This document shows positions 19,601 through 28,904 of a stretch of 64,000 nt of DNA, piece after piece (positions within the stretch are counted from its first letter, which is position 1; every line of letters starts with the position of its first letter). A program made the position numbers and the translations under genes. The stretch is taken from assembly GCA_023485185.1 (NCBI GenBank), contig JAMCZP010000361.1:6188-70187 (forward strand), in the 5' to 3' direction. The stretch is from Gammaproteobacteria bacterium. GTDB taxonomy: Bacteria; Pseudomonadota; Gammaproteobacteria; Pseudomonadales; Halomonadaceae. The notes beneath the pieces are model-generated. The model was given only the letters and a program-made list of their open reading frames with translations, did not search any database and was not told where the DNA came from.

Positions 19601-20520
19601 CGCAATAGCTCTAACTGAAGTGCAAGACAGTTACGGGTCGCCGCCCGATCCTGCCAATCGCCTTTTAAACGTAATCGAATAGCCATTACAGATAGCTGGC
19701 GCAGCTCAATTTCATCTTCACGCAATGGTTTACTATCCGCCGCCAAGGCGCGAGAAAAAGCGCCTTGGGGGCTAATCATACGTGGATCATGATAGCCGTC
19801 GGACCAGTAACTGGCTAACTGCAAAAAGCTTGGTTCCGGCTGTTGTCCTGATAACGCCAACAGTTGTAAATAGCTATTATACTGTTCGTGAGCGGCGGCC
19901 ATTTGACCCTGTTCAGCCAGTTGGCGCACCAAACGCTCATGAAATGGGCCATATCCGGAGAAGCGACTGACCAACGCTTCAAGAATAGCGTCAGGCACAT
20001 CCGCATGTACCTCCAAGACTTGTTCGGCAAAACGAATGACACGCTGACGCCACTCGTTGCGAACCTGCACTAACCAGCGCTGAAACTCGCTACAGCTTGC
20101 TAATTGGAGTTCCTCAATGAGATCGCCCTGGTAACATGCCATCAGCGATTCAAGCGTATCTAAGTCGCGGGGCCCTTCAAGCAGTTGCTGAAGCTTATGC
20201 AAATCCAACTGCCAATTGGTTGGCAGTTGAAAAGCAATGGTTTGCCGGGAAACACTTAACACTTGATCAGCACTTTCACCCAGCGATTGCCGTAAACAGT
20301 GCAGCGCGTGACGTAAGTTGGTTCTGCCGGAAGATAAGCCTTGATCAGGCCACAAGAGTTCAGCCAGGGCGGCTCGATTAACCGGCTGACGATGCAGCAG
20401 CAGATAAACAAGCAACGCTTTCACTTTGTCATAGCTAAAGTGGGTGATTGCATCTTCGCCTTGGGTGAGCGAAAAGTGGCCAAAAAGAGTTAACTGATCA
20501 GTTTCACGAGCATCGCGCAT
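16621..20520 (-). CDS. Large SARP-like/AAA-ATPase/TPR transcriptional regulator with degenerate cyclase-like domain
   Basis: The 1299-residue protein begins with an OmpR-like winged helix (about 8-100, with ELLWPDQGLSSGRTNLRHALHCLRQ) and a BTAD helical domain (about 107-240), the SARP layout. Residues about 275-450 resemble a class III nucleotidyl cyclase (GLHSGRVVY, DPLGQVTQTSLELMSAA), but the metal-binding Asp positions look replaced. A STAND/AAA ATPase follows with Walker A GASGMGKS (496-503) and Walker B LVLMIDD (616-622). The remaining 550 residues look like TPR helices. It starts 27 bases after miaE on the same strand and is probably co-transcribed. Target genes are unknown. Confidence 0.85.
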   Translation of the reverse strand: MRDARETDQLTLFGHFSLTQGEDAITHFSYDKVKALLVYLLLHRQPVNRAALAELLWPDQGLSSGRTNLRHALHCLRQSLGESADQVLSVSRQTIAFQLPTNWQLDLHKLQQLLEGPRDLDTLESLMACYQGDLIEELQLASCSEFQRWLVQVRNEWRQRVIRFAEQVLEVHADVPDAILEALVSRFSGYGPFHERLVRQLAEQGQMAAAHEQYNSYLQLLALSGQQPEPSFLQLASYWSDGYHDPRMISPQGAFSRALAADSKPLREDEIELRQLSVMAIRLRLKGDWQDRAATRNCLALQLELLRWLEQQCHHLGGFWLPGATGGLGLACFGTHGPAHQLAELVALYEHCRQALPLESARHWAGEGEVPQFELAAGLHSGRVVYLPERQLADPLGQVTQTSLELMSAAEGSELVISQEASQHMPPALDLQPRLVSRLVASDGRVRLRALVLGQNEGGRDALPPSLVGRETSLRTLRDALARAGIGLRQSVLVRGASGMGKSALMVGFRQLELSRDAAICWQPTTRMSVLDPYGVARTLVSWYLKAPLTVESIRALQETLELDRFDADRQHLLEEALGVHDVQEITQLAQSGEAVELVVMLLHRLIERQAMTHTLVLMIDDLQWLDEPSFKVLAGLQARLPINTAFMLVASHHGRDGLPVKLHWDQQIGLGNLDALQSSRLLSQLSRRYRIHLSPRLRNQIIERCDGVPLYMQELCRRLDMDRREGRSVHFDELPKGLLGLLASRIDQLESDREIAHVAAVLGKRFRLDFLLECSGWEKGRLNQALEHMRLLEIVEPVDKDSGEQEYQFSHQLLQEAAYLSCPRDVRVKLHQQVVTLIEERFPVWISRHPGDFATHLRRSGHYARGARYFELAAREALKVSANRTALRMADFGLASLRHVEHEIEREVSLLTVRGQAAFSLEGHGSPTAHESFVRARELLRESGSDSLEDPEDLEQIFLVKWGLWVGRSQRYAHADAFALASTLADIASRLEDPRYRRLADYARANCEYWAGRIQQAHDHLDEIDPLNAQMMIEWLPFSDHPQVSAACFQGWALCLRGDYPRAERQVSASIRLAEKIAHPGTLAMALLFAAALYRQLGHVHLAARHAERAAAMTGTPDLQLWQISAQGILGWQRALTGDRAGLVQLRDSLDQMAELNGRDRYQRPVLWYSDACIELGELSAAEDYLDQCLVIARERTTLFLPELATQLARVRDLLGHPAGEVKAIAEMAINQSREHGNQHQELAALELWLTRIDANDQQAKERFRVLLSEVSHSDAPVLTRWISLLDRRLPHPVGIEG

Positions 20521-20547
20521 GATAAATATCCTGCCGGGCTAAGCGGC

Positions 20548-21249
20548 TTAAGCTGGCACACCGCTATGAAAACGAAAAGCCGTATCGGGCGAAGTAATCA
20601 GCTCCGCTTCACGCGCCACAAAAAATGCGATTCGCTCGTCAATGGAGTTCGACGTTTGCTGGCGGGCAAGCATCAAGTAGTCTTCAAAGTGACGACCTTC
20701 TGACTTCACTAAGGTCCGATAAAACTTGGCAAGCTCTTCATCTAAATAAGGAATTAAGCAAGCAAACCGTTCGCAGCTACGCGCTTCAATTAAGGCACCG
20801 ATGATCAGCACATCAATCAATCGCTCTGGGTCATTACTACGTAAATGGCGACGCAAACCTTCCGCGTACCGCGAAGCAGTCAAGTGTTGATAAGCAACGC
20901 CTCTTGCCTCCATTAACGTTACTACTTGCTCAAAATGCAGCAGCTCTTCGCGGGCTAGTTGTGACATTTTGCTTAGCAACAGTGGCTGATCAACATAACG
21001 ATAGAGCAAACTCATCGCGGTAGATGCGGCTTTTTTCTCACATTGAGCGTGGTCGATCAGAAGGATTTCTGGGTTTTCCAGCGCCCACTTCAACCACGCA
21101 GCTGGGGTTGGGCAGGCTAAAAATTGATGCAGACTCTCCGGCAAAAGATCGTCAGCTTGAAGCGTATGACTAGCAGTCTCTAATGTGCCAGTTTTTAATG
21201 TACTGGTTTTAAATTCACTGGTTTGTAACTCACTGAGTTGTATCGACAT
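20548..21249 (-). CDS. miaE: tRNA-(ms2io6A)-hydroxylase MiaE
   Basis: Hydroxylates ms2i6A37 in tRNAs that read UNN codons. The 233-residue protein carries carboxylate/histidine pairs for a di-iron centre: DHAQCEKKAA, REELLHF, EARSCERF and SEGRHFEDY. The ATG at 21249 is preferred (GGTGATGG upstream); an earlier ATG at 21276 adds nine residues. The first 30 residues consist of four five-residue repeats (S-x-L/F-x-T type) encoded by 15-bp tandem units and precede the usual MiaE start. The 1299-residue regulator follows in the same direction. Confidence 0.92.
   Translation of the reverse strand: MSIQLSELQTSEFKTSTLKTGTLETASHTLQADDLLPESLHQFLACPTPAAWLKWALENPEILLIDHAQCEKKAASTAMSLLYRYVDQPLLLSKMSQLAREELLHFEQVVTLMEARGVAYQHLTASRYAEGLRRHLRSNDPERLIDVLIIGALIEARSCERFACLIPYLDEELAKFYRTLVKSEGRHFEDYLMLARQQTSNSIDERIAFFVAREAELITSPDTAFRFHSGVPA
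21176..21235 (-). repeat. Four 15-bp tandem repeats inside the miaE 5' coding end
   Basis: Units at 21176-21190, 21191-21205, 21206-21220 and 21221-21235 share a GTxTxTAAxxTxCTG-like pattern on the plus strand. They translate on the minus strand to SELQT, SEFKT, STLKT and GTLET. Being a multiple of three, copy-number change would keep the frame. Confidence 0.75.
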
Positions 21250-21608
21250 AACACCATCACCGAGCTTGTATCTCATTATTGTACAACATTTAAGCGTGCA
21301 TGACGCTTAGCTCCCCGTTACTGCTCAAACTCTACAACCCTGCATTTACTCTTGCTAATGTAGAAGTACGTCCCAAAATGCTCCACACATTTTATGAGCA
21401 CATCAGCATTAATATGACTCTAAGGTTATAAATTAAGCACTATGGTAACGTGCTGTAACAACAATCACACCCGCACAGAGCCATGTTATCCATTTTTTTG
21501 GAAAAAATTTCCGCATCTTCTCCTCAAATGGTTAATTAAAAGCGTATTTTTGATCAGTTAATATCCATGCATCAGCACAAAGTACAAGAGACGCTTCTGC
21601 TTGCCAGC

Positions 21609-21637
21609 TTAACATTGTCGACAGTTTGGCGTAGAAT
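21609..21637 (+). promoter_or_regulatory. Candidate sigma-70 promoter for acnB
   Basis: TTAACA (21609-21614) and TAGAAT (21632-21637) are separated by 17 bases. This would give a leader of about 135 bases before acnB. Found by eye only. Confidence 0.4.
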
Positions 21638-21680
21638 CTCTCTCATCCAACCAGACGCTGTTTGTCAAGCGTATATCACA

Positions 21681-21694
21681 TGTGGTCGACCACA
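21681..21694. promoter_or_regulatory. 14-bp perfect palindrome in the acnB leader, possible operator
   Basis: TGTGGTCGACCACA is perfectly self-complementary and lies 44 bases after the candidate -10 element and 84 bases before the acnB start. GGTC/GACC symmetric cores are seen in operators of GntR-type repressors. The protein that binds here is unknown. Confidence 0.35.
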
Positions 21695-21778
21695 CTTTTA
21701 ACAAAGCACAACCAACACCGTGCAATGTGAAGGCCGTCACCATAAAGTAAATGAGAACGTAGATGAGAGGGCCCCAAC

Positions 21779-24382
21779 GTGATTGAAGCTTACCGCCAAC
21801 ATGTCGAGGAACGTGCCGCTGAGGGCGTCCCCCCCAAACCTTTAACCGCTGAGCAAGTAGCTTCATTAGTTGAGCTGCTCAAAGCACCGCCAGCGGGTGA
21901 AGAGGAATTCATTCTCGACTTAATCACTAACCGGGTTCCACCAGGCGTTGATGAAGCAGCCTATGTTAAAGCTGGATTTTTAACCGCTATCGCTAAGGGC
22001 GAAACAAGCTCTCCTCTGATTGATAAAGTACATGCAGTTAAGCTGCTTGGTACCATGCAGGGCGGCTACAACATCGTTTCTATGGTTGAGCTGCTCGATA
22101 ACGAAGAGTTAGCACGCGAAGCCGGGGAACAGCTAAAACACACGCTGCTGATGTTTGATGCATTCCATGACGTTGAAGTGCGCGCCAAGAATGGTAATAG
22201 TGTTGCTAAGGACGTTATTCAATCCTGGGCTGACGCAGAGTGGTTTCTTTCTAAACCGGCGCTGGCTGAGAAAATCACCCTGAGCGTCTTTAAAGTGCCA
22301 GGCGAAACCAACACTGACGATCTTTCCCCAGCACCGGATGCTTGGTCACGTCCCGATATCCCGCTACATGCTAACGCCATGCTCAAAAACGAGCGTGATG
22401 GCATCGAGCCAGTAGTGCCCGGCACCACTGGGCCGCTCAAGCAGATCGAAGACGTTAAGGCTCAAGGCTTCCCAGTTGTCTACGTCGGCGACGTAGTGGG
22501 CACAGGCTCTTCACGTAAATCGGCAACAAACTCCGTACTTTGGTTCTTCGGCGACGATATTCCTTACGCGCCCAACAAGCGTGCTGGTGGTTTTTGTTTC
22601 GGTAGTAAAATTGCTCCTATCTTCTTCAACACCATGGAAGACTCCGGCGCATTGCCGGTAGAAATGGACGTTACCAAGCTGAATATGGGCGATGTCATCG
22701 ACATCTATCCCTACGAAGGTAAAGTCTGCAAGCAAGGCACCGATGAAGTACTGACAACATTTGAACTGAAAACGCAGCTGATTCTTGATGAAGTGCGTGC
22801 GGGTGGTCGAATTCCGCTCATCATTGGCCGAGGCTTAACAGGCAAAGCGCGTGAGTCACTGGGTCTGCCGACCTCTGACGTTTTCCGCCTACCTGACCAG
22901 CCCAAAGATACTGGTAAAGGCTTTACTCTAGCGCAGAAAATGGTTGGTAAAGCCTGCGGCCTGGAAGGCGTTCGCCCTGGTATGTACTGCGAGCCCAAGA
23001 TGTCTACCGTTGGCTCGCAAGACACCACTGGTCCAATGACCCGTGATGAGCTGAAAGATCTCGCTTGCCTTGGCTTCCAAGCTGATTTGGTAATGCAGTC
23101 TTTCTGCCACACGGCGGCGTATCCTAAGCCTGTTGACGTGGATACACACCACACTCTGCCTGATTTCATCATGAACCGTGGCGGCGTTTCATTGCGTCCT
23201 GGCGATGGCATCATTCACAGTTGGCTGAACCGCATGCTGCTTCCGGACACGGTCGGTACTGGCGGTGATTCACATACCCGTTTCCCCCTGGGCATCTCTT
23301 TCCCAGCGGGTTCCGGGCTAGTAGCGTTTGCAGCCGCCACGGGCGTTATGCCGCTGGATATGCCTGAGTCCGTATTGGTACGTTTCAAAGGCCAGCGTCA
23401 GCCAGGTGTGACGCTGCGAGATTTGGTTCACGCTATTCCGCTTTATGCTATCAAGCAAGGTTTGCTGACGGTTGACAAAGCCAACAAGAAAAATGCTTTC
23501 TCAGGTCGCGTGCTGGAAATCGAGGGATTAGAAGACCTAACCGTCGAACAAGCCTTTGAGCTTTCTGATGCATCCGCTGAGCGCTCTGCCGCTGGCTGTA
23601 CCATCACGCTTTCTGAAGATAGCGTTACCGAATACCTGAAATCCAACATTACTCTGCTAAAATGGATGATGGGTAATGGTTACGGCGACGAACGTACGAT
23701 TAGTCGTCGTATCGAAGGCATGGAAGCGTGGCTTGCCAACCCAAGCCTAATGCGTGCCGACCAGGACGCTGAGTACACCGAAATTATTGAAATTGATCTG
23801 GCTGAAATTAAAGAGCCGGTTCTGTGTGCGCCGAATGACCCCGACGATGCTCGCCTGCTGTCTGAAGTAGCTGGCCAGAAAATCGACGAAGTCTTTATCG
23901 GCTCATGTATGACGAACATTGGTCACTTCCGTGCTGCTGGCAAACTGCTTGAAAAACAGCCCGCTGGCAGTTTAAAAACACGGTTATGGCTTGCACCGCC
24001 GACTAAAATGGATCAGCATCAGCTGACTGAAGAAGGCTACTACGGTATTTACGGTCGTGCCGGCGCCCGTATGGAGATGCCGGGATGTTCACTGTGTATG
24101 GGTAACCAGGCCCGCGTTGCTGCCAAGAGCACCGTTGTGTCTACGTCTACACGCAACTTCCCGAACCGTCTTGGTGATGGTGCCAATGTGTATCTCGCCT
24201 CCGCGGAGCTGGCCGCTGTTGCCGCAGTAGAAGGACGTCTACCAAGCGTTGAAGAGTATCAGCGTTATATGAGCGAGTTTGACGCTATGGCAGGCGAGAT
24301 CTATCGTTACATGAATTTCCACGAAATTGAGGAGTATCAAAAAATCGCCTCAAACGTGATTCCGGTCGCTCAAGAAGCTTGA
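21779..24382 (+). CDS. acnB: Aconitate hydratase B
   Basis: Isomerises citrate to isocitrate (and 2-methylcitrate-derived substrates in some bacteria) in the TCA cycle. The 867-residue length and N-terminus [14 protein letters not shown] match AcnB (E. coli 865). The N-terminal HEAT-like domain precedes the swivel domain, the AcnB order. The iron-sulfur cysteines are in SCMTNIGH and [19 protein letters not shown] is also present. The start is GTG at 21779 with GAGAGGG upstream, since the conserved N-terminus begins right there. A strong terminator follows. Confidence 0.97.
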   Translation: MIEAYRQHVEERAAEGVPPKPLTAEQVASLVELLKAPPAGEEEFILDLITNRVPPGVDEAAYVKAGFLTAIAKGETSSPLIDKVHAVKLLGTMQGGYNIVSMVELLDNEELAREAGEQLKHTLLMFDAFHDVEVRAKNGNSVAKDVIQSWADAEWFLSKPALAEKITLSVFKVPGETNTDDLSPAPDAWSRPDIPLHANAMLKNERDGIEPVVPGTTGPLKQIEDVKAQGFPVVYVGDVVGTGSSRKSATNSVLWFFGDDIPYAPNKRAGGFCFGSKIAPIFFNTMEDSGALPVEMDVTKLNMGDVIDIYPYEGKVCKQGTDEVLTTFELKTQLILDEVRAGGRIPLIIGRGLTGKARESLGLPTSDVFRLPDQPKDTGKGFTLAQKMVGKACGLEGVRPGMYCEPKMSTVGSQDTTGPMTRDELKDLACLGFQADLVMQSFCHTAAYPKPVDVDTHHTLPDFIMNRGGVSLRPGDGIIHSWLNRMLLPDTVGTGGDSHTRFPLGISFPAGSGLVAFAAATGVMPLDMPESVLVRFKGQRQPGVTLRDLVHAIPLYAIKQGLLTVDKANKKNAFSGRVLEIEGLEDLTVEQAFELSDASAERSAAGCTITLSEDSVTEYLKSNITLLKWMMGNGYGDERTISRRIEGMEAWLANPSLMRADQDAEYTEIIEIDLAEIKEPVLCAPNDPDDARLLSEVAGQKIDEVFIGSCMTNIGHFRAAGKLLEKQPAGSLKTRLWLAPPTKMDQHQLTEEGYYGIYGRAGARMEMPGCSLCMGNQARVAAKSTVVSTSTRNFPNRLGDGANVYLASAELAAVAAVEGRLPSVEEYQRYMSEFDAMAGEIYRYMNFHEIEEYQKIASNVIPVAQEA

Positions 24383-24473
24383 TAGTTACTGTAACTCTTG
24401 AGGCCGCCCCATCGCCGATGCTCGCAACATCGCAGAAAAGTAATTTATTACATTTTCTGAGTCGATGACCGAA

Positions 24474-24510
24474 CGCCCCGCCACTGAATTTCAGGGCGGG
24501 GCGTTTTTTT
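24474..24510 (+). terminator. Rho-independent terminator after acnB
   Basis: CGCCCCGCC (24474-24482) pairs with GGCGGGGCG (24495-24503) and is followed by seven T residues (24504-24510). This is a canonical strong terminator 92 bases after the acnB stop. Confidence 0.92.
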
Positions 24511-24586
24511 GGGTGATATCCACCGGGCTGTTTTGAAGCCCTCGCTGTTTGATGAATTTATTATCCGGCTAATGAAGGAGCCTGAA

Positions 24587-25081
24587 ATGACGAACCCCAT
24601 TGAGATAGTGACGCCTGACCTATGTGATGCCCACCCAGAGGTTGCTGTACTTGACCCAATGTTTGCCAATTTTGGGGGACTGGAAGCTTTTTACGGCCCT
24701 ATCCGCACGATAAAGTGTTTTGAAGATAACTCACTGGTTAAGCAGGCCGTAACAGAGCAAGGTGATGGTGCGGTTCTAGTGGTAGATGCGGGTGGATCAC
24801 ATCGCTGCGCCATGCTTGGCGATATGCTGGCAGAACAAGCGGTAGCGAACGGTTGGGCAGGCGTTGTGATGTACGGTTGCGTGCGCGATGTAGATATCCT
24901 CGCCACTCTTCCACTCGGTGTTCAAGCCGTTGGCAGCCATCCTCGCAGAAGCGACAAGCGCGGCGAAGGCCAGCGTGATGTCGACGTCAACTTTGCCGGT
25001 GTCACCCTTAAGCCAGGACAGTGGCTGTATGCAGATAACAACGGCATCATTGTTGCTGAGCAAGAACTGCCACTTATCTAG
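24587..25081 (+). CDS. RraA-family protein (RNase E inhibitor RraA or 4-hydroxy-4-methyl-2-oxoglutarate aldolase)
   Basis: From the ATG at 24587 (AAGGAG at 24575-24580) the protein has 164 residues, close to E. coli RraA (161). The family core is visible: [26 protein letters not shown], then GCVRDVD and ADNNGIIV. RraA proteins inhibit RNase E, while enzymes of the same fold are class II aldolases with an R-D metal site. Here the CVRD motif is intact, so both roles remain possible. The upstream frame extends to 24509 but lacks a ribosome binding site and overlaps the terminator. Confidence 0.88.
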   Translation: MTNPIEIVTPDLCDAHPEVAVLDPMFANFGGLEAFYGPIRTIKCFEDNSLVKQAVTEQGDGAVLVVDAGGSHRCAMLGDMLAEQAVANGWAGVVMYGCVRDVDILATLPLGVQAVGSHPRRSDKRGEGQRDVDVNFAGVTLKPGQWLYADNNGIIVAEQELPLI

Positions 25082-25183
25082 CAAATTACTTTGTTTGCTA
25101 GGTACTCATCACATAAGCCTTAAACGACCCTCTTGCCAGGCGTGGTGGTTACTGCCACCCTGGTAGTTCATTTTTACCGTTTA

Positions 25184-27076
25184 ATGACGATGCAGCCTTT
25201 GACCTACCTTGGCTCTGCCTTACTACGCACACTACGCGATCATCTTAGACCGCTGATCGCTTATCACCTGTTTTTTACCCTGCTTGCATCTGCGCTGCTT
25301 TTGCCTGCCATTACCTGGGTAATTCGTGGCCTGTTAGCTCAACTCAATCGCACTGTCGTGACGAATGATGAGTTAATCGCCCTGCTATTTAGCCCCTTAG
25401 GCCTAGCAGGCATGCTCGTTAGTCTTGGTCTCACTTTCTTAGTTATTTACTGGCAGCAGGCCGGTATGCTTCAAGTCGCCGTGAGGCCACGGGATAATCA
25501 TTATCGACTGGCACTTGAAGCTCTGTGGCTGAGTACACGGCGACTACCCGCCCTAGCAGGTTTGGTAATACTTCAGGTAGGCACGCATTTACTCCTGCTC
25601 GCGCCGTTTATGGCGGGCCTTGCCTGGCTTTACAGCGTCTGGTTGAGCGGCATTGATCCGTACTATTTACAGCGGGTGCGCCCCCCAGTGCTGTGGTATT
25701 TCATTGCCTGTGCGCTGCCGTTGATTGCTGCTTGGGTATGGGCAGCATCCTGGCTCTATTTACGTTGGCTATTAGCCCTTCCCTTAGTGGCACTGGAAAA
25801 CACCCCCCCTTGGCAGGCATTAAAGCGTAGCGTCCGCTTAACCCGTGGCTGGCGCCGTTCTATCGGCGCTGCCGTTCTGCTTCTATTAGTGATTATTGTC
25901 AGTCTGCCATTTCTGGCCACGCTACTATTTGATCGTTTGTTTACGCCACTGCTCTGGTGGCTACCTGAGCACAATGCCGTGCTGATTCCTGCCATGCTGG
26001 CGTACTTAATTGGCTATGTGCTGGTCACGCTCACCATTACCTTTCTCGGTATTGCCACTAACGCACTGCTGTCCGCTTGTCTGTATATGCAGCTAGCACA
26101 CCGCGAAACGCGACCTGCGGCGCCTCCGGCAAACACCAATGCAGGAAAACTTGCCTGGGCCGTTGAGCTTAGCGTACTGATATTTGCGGGCCTTCAGGCA
26201 TGGTGGATTCTGAATAGTTTTGAGATACGCGACAATGTTGCCGTGATTGCTCACCGTGGAAGCTCAATGGTGGCACCTGAAAACACGCTGGCCGCCGTCA
26301 AACAGTCACTCATTGACGGTGCTGATTATGTCGAAATTGATGTTCGTTTAAGCAGCGACAATCAGGTGATGCTTTATCATGACCGCAGCTTGGCGCGCTT
26401 AACCGGGGATAATCGTGAGTTTGGGGATCTAACAAGAGATGAGCTGAGCCATTATGATGTGGGCAGTTGGTTCGGCGATGCTTTCCAAAATGAGACCATT
26501 CCGGCCTTGGAGGAAGCACTCGAGGTGGTGCGCGGAAAAGCGGGCTTAATGATCGATATGAAGCCTTTGCCCGGCCAGGAGCAGGCGCTAGCTGATGCTG
26601 TTATTGATGCACTCAATGCAGAAAGCGATTTGCGGTATCGCTGCTGGGCCACCCAGCAAAGCGCCTTCGATGGCTATACTTCCTGCGGGTTTCCCAATGC
26701 GCTTTTAGATATGCGCATAGCAACGATGTCACCTGCTTTATTGACGCATCTGAATGCCCGAGCGCCGGAACTACGCATTACCCTGCTCGCCCAGCTAATA
26801 CTGCCTGGGACGTTAAATCGAGGTAATTTTGACGCGCTAGGATTACGCCATAATCGCATTACCGAAGGGGAAATCCGTTTAGCTAGGCTTTATGGCTATC
26901 AAATACATGCCTGGACCGTTAATGACCGGGCCAGGATGTCGACCCTGATAGATCTGGGTGTCGATGCCATCATCACCGACTACCCAGACCGTTTAACGGC
27001 GCTTATTCAGGATCGTCGCGAGTTAAGCGACGGTGCGCTGATGTTAGTCAAGCTACGCAACTGGCTACGCCAGTAA
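25184..27076 (+). CDS. Membrane-anchored glycerophosphodiester phosphodiesterase
   Basis: About 630 residues. The first 340 or so contain roughly eight membrane helices of the type found in YciC/DUF-linked membrane GDPDs. The C-terminal 250 residues are a GDPD barrel with AHRGSSMVAPENT, EIDVRLSSD and VMLYHD. The enzyme hydrolyses glycerophosphodiesters to glycerol-3-phosphate and an alcohol; the catalytic side probably faces the periplasm after the last helix, which is an inference. The start is uncertain: ATG at 25184 or 25190, or a TTG at 25133, with no strong ribosome binding site for any of them. Confidence 0.85.
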   Translation: MTMQPLTYLGSALLRTLRDHLRPLIAYHLFFTLLASALLLPAITWVIRGLLAQLNRTVVTNDELIALLFSPLGLAGMLVSLGLTFLVIYWQQAGMLQVAVRPRDNHYRLALEALWLSTRRLPALAGLVILQVGTHLLLLAPFMAGLAWLYSVWLSGIDPYYLQRVRPPVLWYFIACALPLIAAWVWAASWLYLRWLLALPLVALENTPPWQALKRSVRLTRGWRRSIGAAVLLLLVIIVSLPFLATLLFDRLFTPLLWWLPEHNAVLIPAMLAYLIGYVLVTLTITFLGIATNALLSACLYMQLAHRETRPAAPPANTNAGKLAWAVELSVLIFAGLQAWWILNSFEIRDNVAVIAHRGSSMVAPENTLAAVKQSLIDGADYVEIDVRLSSDNQVMLYHDRSLARLTGDNREFGDLTRDELSHYDVGSWFGDAFQNETIPALEEALEVVRGKAGLMIDMKPLPGQEQALADAVIDALNAESDLRYRCWATQQSAFDGYTSCGFPNALLDMRIATMSPALLTHLNARAPELRITLLAQLILPGTLNRGNFDALGLRHNRITEGEIRLARLYGYQIHAWTVNDRARMSTLIDLGVDAIITDYPDRLTALIQDRRELSDGALMLVKLRNWLRQ

Positions 27077-27080
27077 AACG

Positions 27081-28871
27081 CTACTCGCCCATTACCACAC
27101 CTTCACGCCGTGGATCAGCACCGCCAAAGAGCGTGCCATCGTTAAGACGCATAATCGCTTGCAGCCCACTGGTTAGCTCGCGCTCGCTCACTGTGTGACC
27201 ACGTTCACGCAGTGAATCAATCGTTGCCTCAGCAAAACGTCCCTCTTCAACAAATACATCATCACCCAGGGTAATCGCATGTGGTAAATTCAATGCTTCC
27301 TGCGCATTTAACCCCCAGTCGCGCAGTGCGACTAACGTTCTCGCGGTGTAATGGATAATGGCAGCACCACCGGGTGACCCTAAGCTTGCGACCAATTCAC
27401 CACTTTCCTGGTCAAACACTAACGTGGGACTCATGCTTGAACGTGGCCGTTTGCCCGGCTCAACTCGGTTGGCAACGGGTTCGCCCTCTATTTCAGGTTC
27501 AAATGAAAAATCGGTTAGCTCGTTATTAAGCAAGAAGCCGCCCGCCAGACCCGTGCCACCATCCGATAATATACGCGAGCCAAATGCCTGCTCAATCGTC
27601 GTCGTCATCGCCACGGCGTTGCCATCTTCATCAATAATACTGATATGGCTAGTACCGTACTCAGGCTGCTCAGGCTGGCTAGCCCAGCTAACCTCCAGCT
27701 CACCTGGATTACCGGGCTCCGCCGTGTCGCCCATACTCATTTCATCAATCAGCGCACTGCGCTGCTGCAAATACTGAGGCGCCAACATTAGCTCCCAATC
27801 TCCACCTGGCGCGTCCACAAATTCAGGATCAGCAATGTAGCGACCACGATCAGCAAAGGCTAGCCGAGACGCTTCTAAAAATTGGTGCAACCACCCGCTG
27901 CTTGAAGCGCCATTATCTAACGGTGCTTCAAGTAACGGCTGCTTATCAAGCATGCCCAGTATTTGCATGACGGTAAGATGACCCGATGAGGGCGGCGGAA
28001 AGCCACACACTTCCCATTGCTGCCAAGGGGTACATAGCGGCTCACGGTCAAGCGCTTCATAGCCACTCATATCCTCAAGCGTCAAACTGCCCGGACGCAC
28101 CGAATGATTTTGTACCCTCGCAACGAAATCTTCTGCTACGGCACCCTCATGAAAAGCCACGCTACCGTGCGCCGCTACACGACGGAACACTTCTGCTAAT
28201 GCCGGATTCTTGAGCGTTTCTCCAACCGCAATGGGCTCGCCGTCGGCGTCATAATAGTATTGGCTTGCCAAGGGGTCTTGGCGCAGTAGCTCTTCGCTGG
28301 CAAGGCTAGTATGCAAACGATTACTGACCGCAAAGCCTTCCTCAGCTAGGGTAATCGCTGGCGTAAAGAGATCCGCCCAAGCCAACTCACCATGTTGCGC
28401 ATGGGCCTTTTCCAGCATCCGCAGCGTGCCAGGCACCCCTACTGAAAGACCACTTGCAACAGCGTCCATAAAAGCTAAAGGCTCGCCGTTTTCGACAAAT
28501 AGCTCACCATTAACCCCTTGCGGCGCTGTTTCACGACCATCGTAGGCGCGCACTTCAGCGCCATCGTAGTGCATCAAAAAAGCACCGCCGCCAATTCCAC
28601 TCGACTGGGGCTCCACCAGGTTTAATACCATTTGCACTGCAATAGCAGCATCAATGGCGTTACCACCGGCTTGAAGTACTTGATAACCTGCATCAGTGGC
28701 TAAAGGATTGGCAGCAGCCACCGCAAAAGATTCAGCCGACCAGCCCGGCTTTTCCTCATAACCTGATTTTACTTCAGGAGAAATGGAGGGTGCTTCATAG
28801 CTAAACCCCCAACTATAAAGCGGCAATACCAGCAAACCTGGCAGCACGTACTTAACCCGTTTTGGGGACAT
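27081..28871 (-). CDS. ggt: Gamma-glutamyltransferase / glutathione hydrolase (periplasmic)
   Basis: Cleaves the gamma-glutamyl bond of glutathione. The 596-residue proenzyme starts with a signal peptide (hydrophobic LPGLLVLPLYSWGFS). The autocatalytic cleavage Thr lies in the GTSHISIIDEDGNAVAMTTT segment. The large subunit precedes it with PQSSGIGGGAFLMHY, and GSPGGAAIIHY closes the oxyanion-hole region. Family length is about 580. GGAG at 28882-28885 supports the ATG at 28871. It is convergent with the membrane GDPD gene. A repeat-rich leader lies upstream. Confidence 0.94.
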   Translation of the reverse strand: MSPKRVKYVLPGLLVLPLYSWGFSYEAPSISPEVKSGYEEKPGWSAESFAVAAANPLATDAGYQVLQAGGNAIDAAIAVQMVLNLVEPQSSGIGGGAFLMHYDGAEVRAYDGRETAPQGVNGELFVENGEPLAFMDAVASGLSVGVPGTLRMLEKAHAQHGELAWADLFTPAITLAEEGFAVSNRLHTSLASEELLRQDPLASQYYYDADGEPIAVGETLKNPALAEVFRRVAAHGSVAFHEGAVAEDFVARVQNHSVRPGSLTLEDMSGYEALDREPLCTPWQQWEVCGFPPPSSGHLTVMQILGMLDKQPLLEAPLDNGASSSGWLHQFLEASRLAFADRGRYIADPEFVDAPGGDWELMLAPQYLQQRSALIDEMSMGDTAEPGNPGELEVSWASQPEQPEYGTSHISIIDEDGNAVAMTTTIEQAFGSRILSDGGTGLAGGFLLNNELTDFSFEPEIEGEPVANRVEPGKRPRSSMSPTLVFDQESGELVASLGSPGGAAIIHYTARTLVALRDWGLNAQEALNLPHAITLGDDVFVEEGRFAEATIDSLRERGHTVSERELTSGLQAIMRLNDGTLFGGADPRREGVVMGE

Positions 28872-28904
28872 CAGGCGTTCTCCGTGTCTTGTGGAACAAC
28901 GAAA

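Larger units (their letters stand above)
21250..21778 (+). other. About 530-base divergent intergenic region between miaE and acnB
   Basis: The region is AT-rich with no credible coding frame. It contains a candidate sigma-70 promoter for acnB and a 14-bp perfect palindrome, listed separately. The stretch 21490-21560 is A/T-rich with runs of T and A, which could serve as an upstream element or a minus-strand promoter for miaE. I could not place a confident miaE promoter. Confidence 0.5.

Noticed and set aside
16621..20520. Biosynthetic gene cluster suggested by the SARP-like regulator
   Set aside because: Neighbours are miaE, que genes and acnB; no polyketide, peptide or tailoring enzymes lie nearby.
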